NCBI GenBank assembly: GCA_946498245.1
Contig: CAMMNN010000031.1
Span: 1 to 38,735 of the forward strand
Source: an uncultured Clostridium sp.
GTDB lineage: Bacteria; Bacillota; Clostridia; Lachnospirales; Lachnospiraceae
Reading direction: 5' to 3'
DNA: 38,735 nucleotides
The position numbers and the translations under genes were made by a program. The notes under the pieces are model-generated. The model had not been told where the DNA came from and did not search any database. It saw only the letters and a list, made by a program, of their open reading frames with translations. This document shows, one piece after another, positions 35,949-38,735 of this stretch (position 1 is its first letter; each line of letters begins with the position of its first letter).

Positions 35949-37952
35949 TTATATCTTATCTTTCATCAGTTCGTACATTTCTTTTTCTGTCTGTATAGCG
36001 TCCATTTTCGCTTTGAATTCTTCATTGCTGAACATTTTTACAAGATTGTATAAAATATCGTTGATGCTGTCTGCACTGATTACGCTCAAACCAATCACAT
36101 AAGTGACAGCCTTATCCTTATGATCCAAGAACAAGACCGGTTGTTTCAAACGGACAAAACTGATTCCTTCCTTGACCGCTCCTTTCCAGGCTTCTGCGTG
36201 AGGAATTGCAAGATCCGGATAAATGACAACATAGTCTCCGTTTTCCCGAATATTATCGACCATTGCCTCGATATAAGATTCCCTCACCATCCCGGTTCGG
36301 TATAATAGCTGTCCTGAAATCCGAACTGCATCTTCCCATGATTTTGCCGATACATTCAAAGAAATCCCTTCTTCCATTAAAAAAGACTCTCCTTCTTTTT
36401 TGGCGACTACTTCCCTTTTCTTCTCCTTTGGTAATTTCTTTTCCTCCTGCATCTGCTCCAGAATATCCATGGCTGTCATGCGGATCTGATAGATCTCTTC
36501 TTTGTTTAAGATAGGGCCATTGATCTTGATGCATGGAATCTCTTTGCATTGATATGGCACCATGGAAATGATCATTTTTATCTTACTTGTGTCTATGTCT
36601 ATATTTTCATGGGAAGCCCTGATCTCTGCAATTTCTAAAATGTCATCAAAATACGCCATTTCTGTCTCAAACAGCTTCATGGTTCCCCTTCCCATGGCTC
36701 CTACCAGCATTACGGGAATTTTTTGCTCCTTTGCCTGTTCCATTTTTTTCTTCTCCACCATCGAGGCAAAATACATGGTAAGAAAAGAGATTTCATCTTT
36801 TTGAAAATTTTTTCTAATATAACGTTCCAGTGGTTTCACACAATCCGCAACTACTTGAAAAATCTCCGGATATTTTCTCTCAATTTCCTCACCAAAAGGA
36901 TTTTTCAGACATTCTCCGGATCTTGCCCGATAAATCGCTGATTTCATATGGTCTACCAATACATCATACAAGCCAAAGTCTAAATAAAAACTAATATGAA
37001 AGCTCTCACAAATACGATAAATGGCTTCTCCTATAATGACAGGAATGGCGATCTCATCTACATTGGTCGTACTGCTTTTTAGATAGCTCTTCCTTCGCAG
37101 ACATTGTACAAAATGTTTCTTTTCTGACTCCGGAATCGTAATAGAACAGGCATTTCCAACACGATCCAATATGTTTCTGCTAAATTCATATTTCGAACTT
37201 TTCTTTATGGAATCGTCCATTTCATCCAGATACTTTCCTTTTGATAACCTTTTCAAAAGGATTAGAATCTCAAATACAACTTCCATAAAAGAAAAATCAG
37301 AGAAATAAAAGCCATGTTTGTTTTCTTCTTCTGCAACAATTTTTTGAATCACCGGCATCCTGTCTTCATATTCCAGTTCTCGAAGCAGCAAATGATTAAA
37401 AACATCCCAAATTTCTCCGTTTTTATAATTGGAATAATCCGGATTTAACTCCATAAGTTTTAAAATTCCATTCCGAATATCCATTTCTTTGCCTTTGACC
37501 TTATACCCTTTTTGAACTTGGGAGCTTAATTCCATCTGTCCAGAAGAAAACCAGTCTTTTAATTCGTTGAGATCTGCAATCGCTGTATTCCTGCTGATCT
37601 TTAGACGCTCAGATAATTCTGCTGCTGTCACATATCCTTCTCGATTCATCAAAATCATGGCGCAGATTGTCTTTCGCTCCTCTCCATTCAGCCGATAAAT
37701 ATAAAAATCTGCTTTCATTAAAAATTTTTTTAAATCATCGTATAGACGATCTGGTTTTTCCTGAAAGTCAAGAAACCCCGCTTCATCCGGCATTAACGGC
37801 GGCAATCCTTCCGCGCACAGCTCATCATTCAATTCACGGATCCATTTTCGGACCATTCTCTCAGATACATGAAATTGTTTTGCAAGATACAACATATCTA
37901 TTTTCTGCCGCATCATCACGCTTGTTAAGATTCTGCTGCTTTTGTAATCCAT
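35949..37952 (-). CDS. PRD-containing transcriptional regulator with EIIB/EIIA-like domains
   Basis: 667-residue BglG/LicR/MtlR-type regulator controlled by PTS phosphorylation. Order: two N-terminal helix-turn-helices (MLYLAKQFHVSERMVRKWI; AAELSERLKISRNTAIADL), two PRD domains (about 180-410), a GatB-like EIIB domain (about 410-500) and a fructose/mannitol-type EIIA domain with AIPHAEAW, His585. Two sites are unusual: the EIIB loop reads VGAMGRGT without the usual phosphorylatable Cys, and the PRD1 helix FMEVVFEILILLKRL lacks the common His; PRD2 keeps LVDHMKSAIYR. Its AAGGAGG overlaps the stop of the hydrolase gene upstream, indicating coupling. No PTS transporter is in the window. Confidence 0.88.
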   Translation of the reverse strand: MDYKSSRILTSVMMRQKIDMLYLAKQFHVSERMVRKWIRELNDELCAEGLPPLMPDEAGFLDFQEKPDRLYDDLKKFLMKADFYIYRLNGEERKTICAMILMNREGYVTAAELSERLKISRNTAIADLNELKDWFSSGQMELSSQVQKGYKVKGKEMDIRNGILKLMELNPDYSNYKNGEIWDVFNHLLLRELEYEDRMPVIQKIVAEEENKHGFYFSDFSFMEVVFEILILLKRLSKGKYLDEMDDSIKKSSKYEFSRNILDRVGNACSITIPESEKKHFVQCLRRKSYLKSSTTNVDEIAIPVIIGEAIYRICESFHISFYLDFGLYDVLVDHMKSAIYRARSGECLKNPFGEEIERKYPEIFQVVADCVKPLERYIRKNFQKDEISFLTMYFASMVEKKKMEQAKEQKIPVMLVGAMGRGTMKLFETEMAYFDDILEIAEIRASHENIDIDTSKIKMIISMVPYQCKEIPCIKINGPILNKEEIYQIRMTAMDILEQMQEEKKLPKEKKREVVAKKEGESFLMEEGISLNVSAKSWEDAVRISGQLLYRTGMVRESYIEAMVDNIRENGDYVVIYPDLAIPHAEAWKGAVKEGISFVRLKQPVLFLDHKDKAVTYVIGLSVISADSINDILYNLVKMFSNEEFKAKMDAIQTEKEMYELMKDKI

Positions 37953-37965
37953 GTTCTGATCCTCC

Positions 37966-38735
37966 TTACGATCCTATATGCTCCTTAATCCAATCACAGA
38001 TCAAATCAGCGATTTCATCACTGTTATCTTCCATCATCAGCGCATGGGTATTGCCTCGGATTCCAAGTTTTGGAAGTTCCATCCAGGTACTGTCACCGCC
38101 CATTTCCAATATCTTATGATGAAGGTTTCTCATACTTCCTTCCCATGCAAATGCTCCCGGCCATTTATATCCGTCGATACAGTATGCATCTCCCAGAAAA
38201 TCACCATATACAAATAAAAACGGAATATCTCTAAAAACAGATACATCTGTTTTATCTACATCCAAATCAGAGGAACTTTCCACCATGATGATCCCTTTTA
38301 TATTTTCTGCATTTTTCAGTGCGGCCTCCAGTGAAAACAGGCCTCCCTGACTATGGGCCAAGACGATCATTCCATCTTTCATACTGGAAAAATATTCGTC
38401 ATAAGCTGCCTGCACCATGGCATTTGATGTTGTCCATCTTGGCACATGCTGCTTCATAAATTGATCATATTTGCTGTAATCAAATCGGCTGCCTTCATAA
38501 GGGACTCCCGCTTTCGGACCCAGACGATAAGTTGTCCACCGTTCTCCATAGCTGTTAAACATTGGCGGTCCCTCATTGATCTCCGGATATTGTGCCCAGG
38601 AAGACCGCCCACGCTCTACTCCGTCAGAAACATTGACATTCAAACCATTTTGCAAAAAACGAAACTCCCACCCAGGCCGTCCATCCTGTGTACTTTCCCA
38701 CAATGCACCGGTAGCGCCGCCTCCATGAATCATAC
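37966..38735 (-). CDS. Alpha/beta hydrolase, 5' end beyond the window
   Basis: At least 256 residues of a serine hydrolase. The visible part begins VMIHGGG, the oxyanion-hole strand, so the true N-terminus lies outside the window and the ATG at 38733 is only an internal Met. The nucleophile elbow is LAHSQGG (Ser). Later segments IPFLFVYGDFLGD (acid strand) and LGIRGNTHALMMEDNS (probable catalytic His) complete the triad. It resembles lipase/esterase-type alpha/beta hydrolases that carry a WxxxHGGGxTG-like motif; substrate unknown. First visible gene of the operon with the PRD regulator and SRAP gene. Confidence 0.85.
   Translation of the reverse strand, partial: MIHGGGATGALWESTQDGRPGWEFRFLQNGLNVNVSDGVERGRSSWAQYPEINEGPPMFNSYGERWTTYRLGPKAGVPYEGSRFDYSKYDQFMKQHVPRWTTSNAMVQAAYDEYFSSMKDGMIVLAHSQGGLFSLEAALKNAENIKGIIMVESSSDLDVDKTDVSVFRDIPFLFVYGDFLGDAYCIDGYKWPGAFAWEGSMRNLHHKILEMGGDSTWMELPKLGIRGNTHALMMEDNSDEIADLICDWIKEHIGS

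Overview
The window looks like chromosomal DNA of a gut-type Clostridia (Lachnospiraceae-like) bacterium. Evidence: AGGAGG ribosome sites before most genes, sigma-A type TTGACA/TATAAT promoters, a CIRCE-controlled groES-groEL operon, lipoproteins with ABC sugar importers and a YesM/YesN-type sensor pair, and a Tn4451/Tn916-flavoured mobile element. No rRNA, tRNA or CRISPR array was seen. Genus cannot be fixed from the sequence alone.

Layout. (1) 1-4 kb: the tail of one gene, then two secreted lipoprotein peptidases, one S41-like and one clostripain-like (C11). (2) 4.1-5.5 kb: a SnoaL-like/LytTR regulator on the minus strand and a decayed IS1182-like transposase bounded by strong inverted repeats. 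(3) 5.6-16.9 kb: a divergent uronic-acid polysaccharide (probably glycosaminoglycan) utilisation locus. The leftward arm is sensor kinase, AraC-type response regulator and a heparinase II/III-like lyase. The rightward arm is a sugar-binding lipoprotein, two ABC permeases, a GH88 unsaturated glucuronyl hydrolase and a discoidin-like protein. Neither enzyme has a signal peptide, so the model is import of oligosaccharides followed by cytoplasmic lyase and GH88 action. The ATPase subunit is not in the locus. The last gene has its own promoter, and its ribosome site and a T-run sit inside a large hairpin. (4) 17.0-19.9 kb: trkA-trkH potassium uptake. (5) 19.9-22.1 kb: an AT-richer TetR-MATE efflux cassette with the same 17-bp palindrome in front of both genes. 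(6) 22.1-28.2 kb: core genes, namely a YtxH-like protein, groES-groEL, a two-TM protein behind a structured leader, guaB, and a sugar isomerase-like TIM barrel. (7) 28.2-29.9 kb: a palindrome-rich intergenic element and an AT-rich orphan gene with a HEPN-type RNxxxH motif. (8) About 29.9-35.3 kb: a mobile element with Tn916 Orf8/Orf7-like regulators, an Ntn amidohydrolase plus Vat-like acetyltransferase cargo pair, a CD3324-family regulator behind a leader with mutually exclusive hairpins, and tnpW-tnpX. A 56-bp terminator-like sequence upstream of tnpW recurs in inverse orientation beside the TetR-MATE cassette. (9) 35.3-38.7 kb: a minus-strand operon of alpha/beta hydrolase (cut by the window edge), PRD/EIIA regulator and SRAP protein.

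The most interesting items are the dyad covering the start of the 16140 gene, the HEPN-like orphan at 28615, the switch-like leader at 32889-32963, the hydrolase/acetyltransferase cargo, and the terminator repeat shared by two accessory modules.
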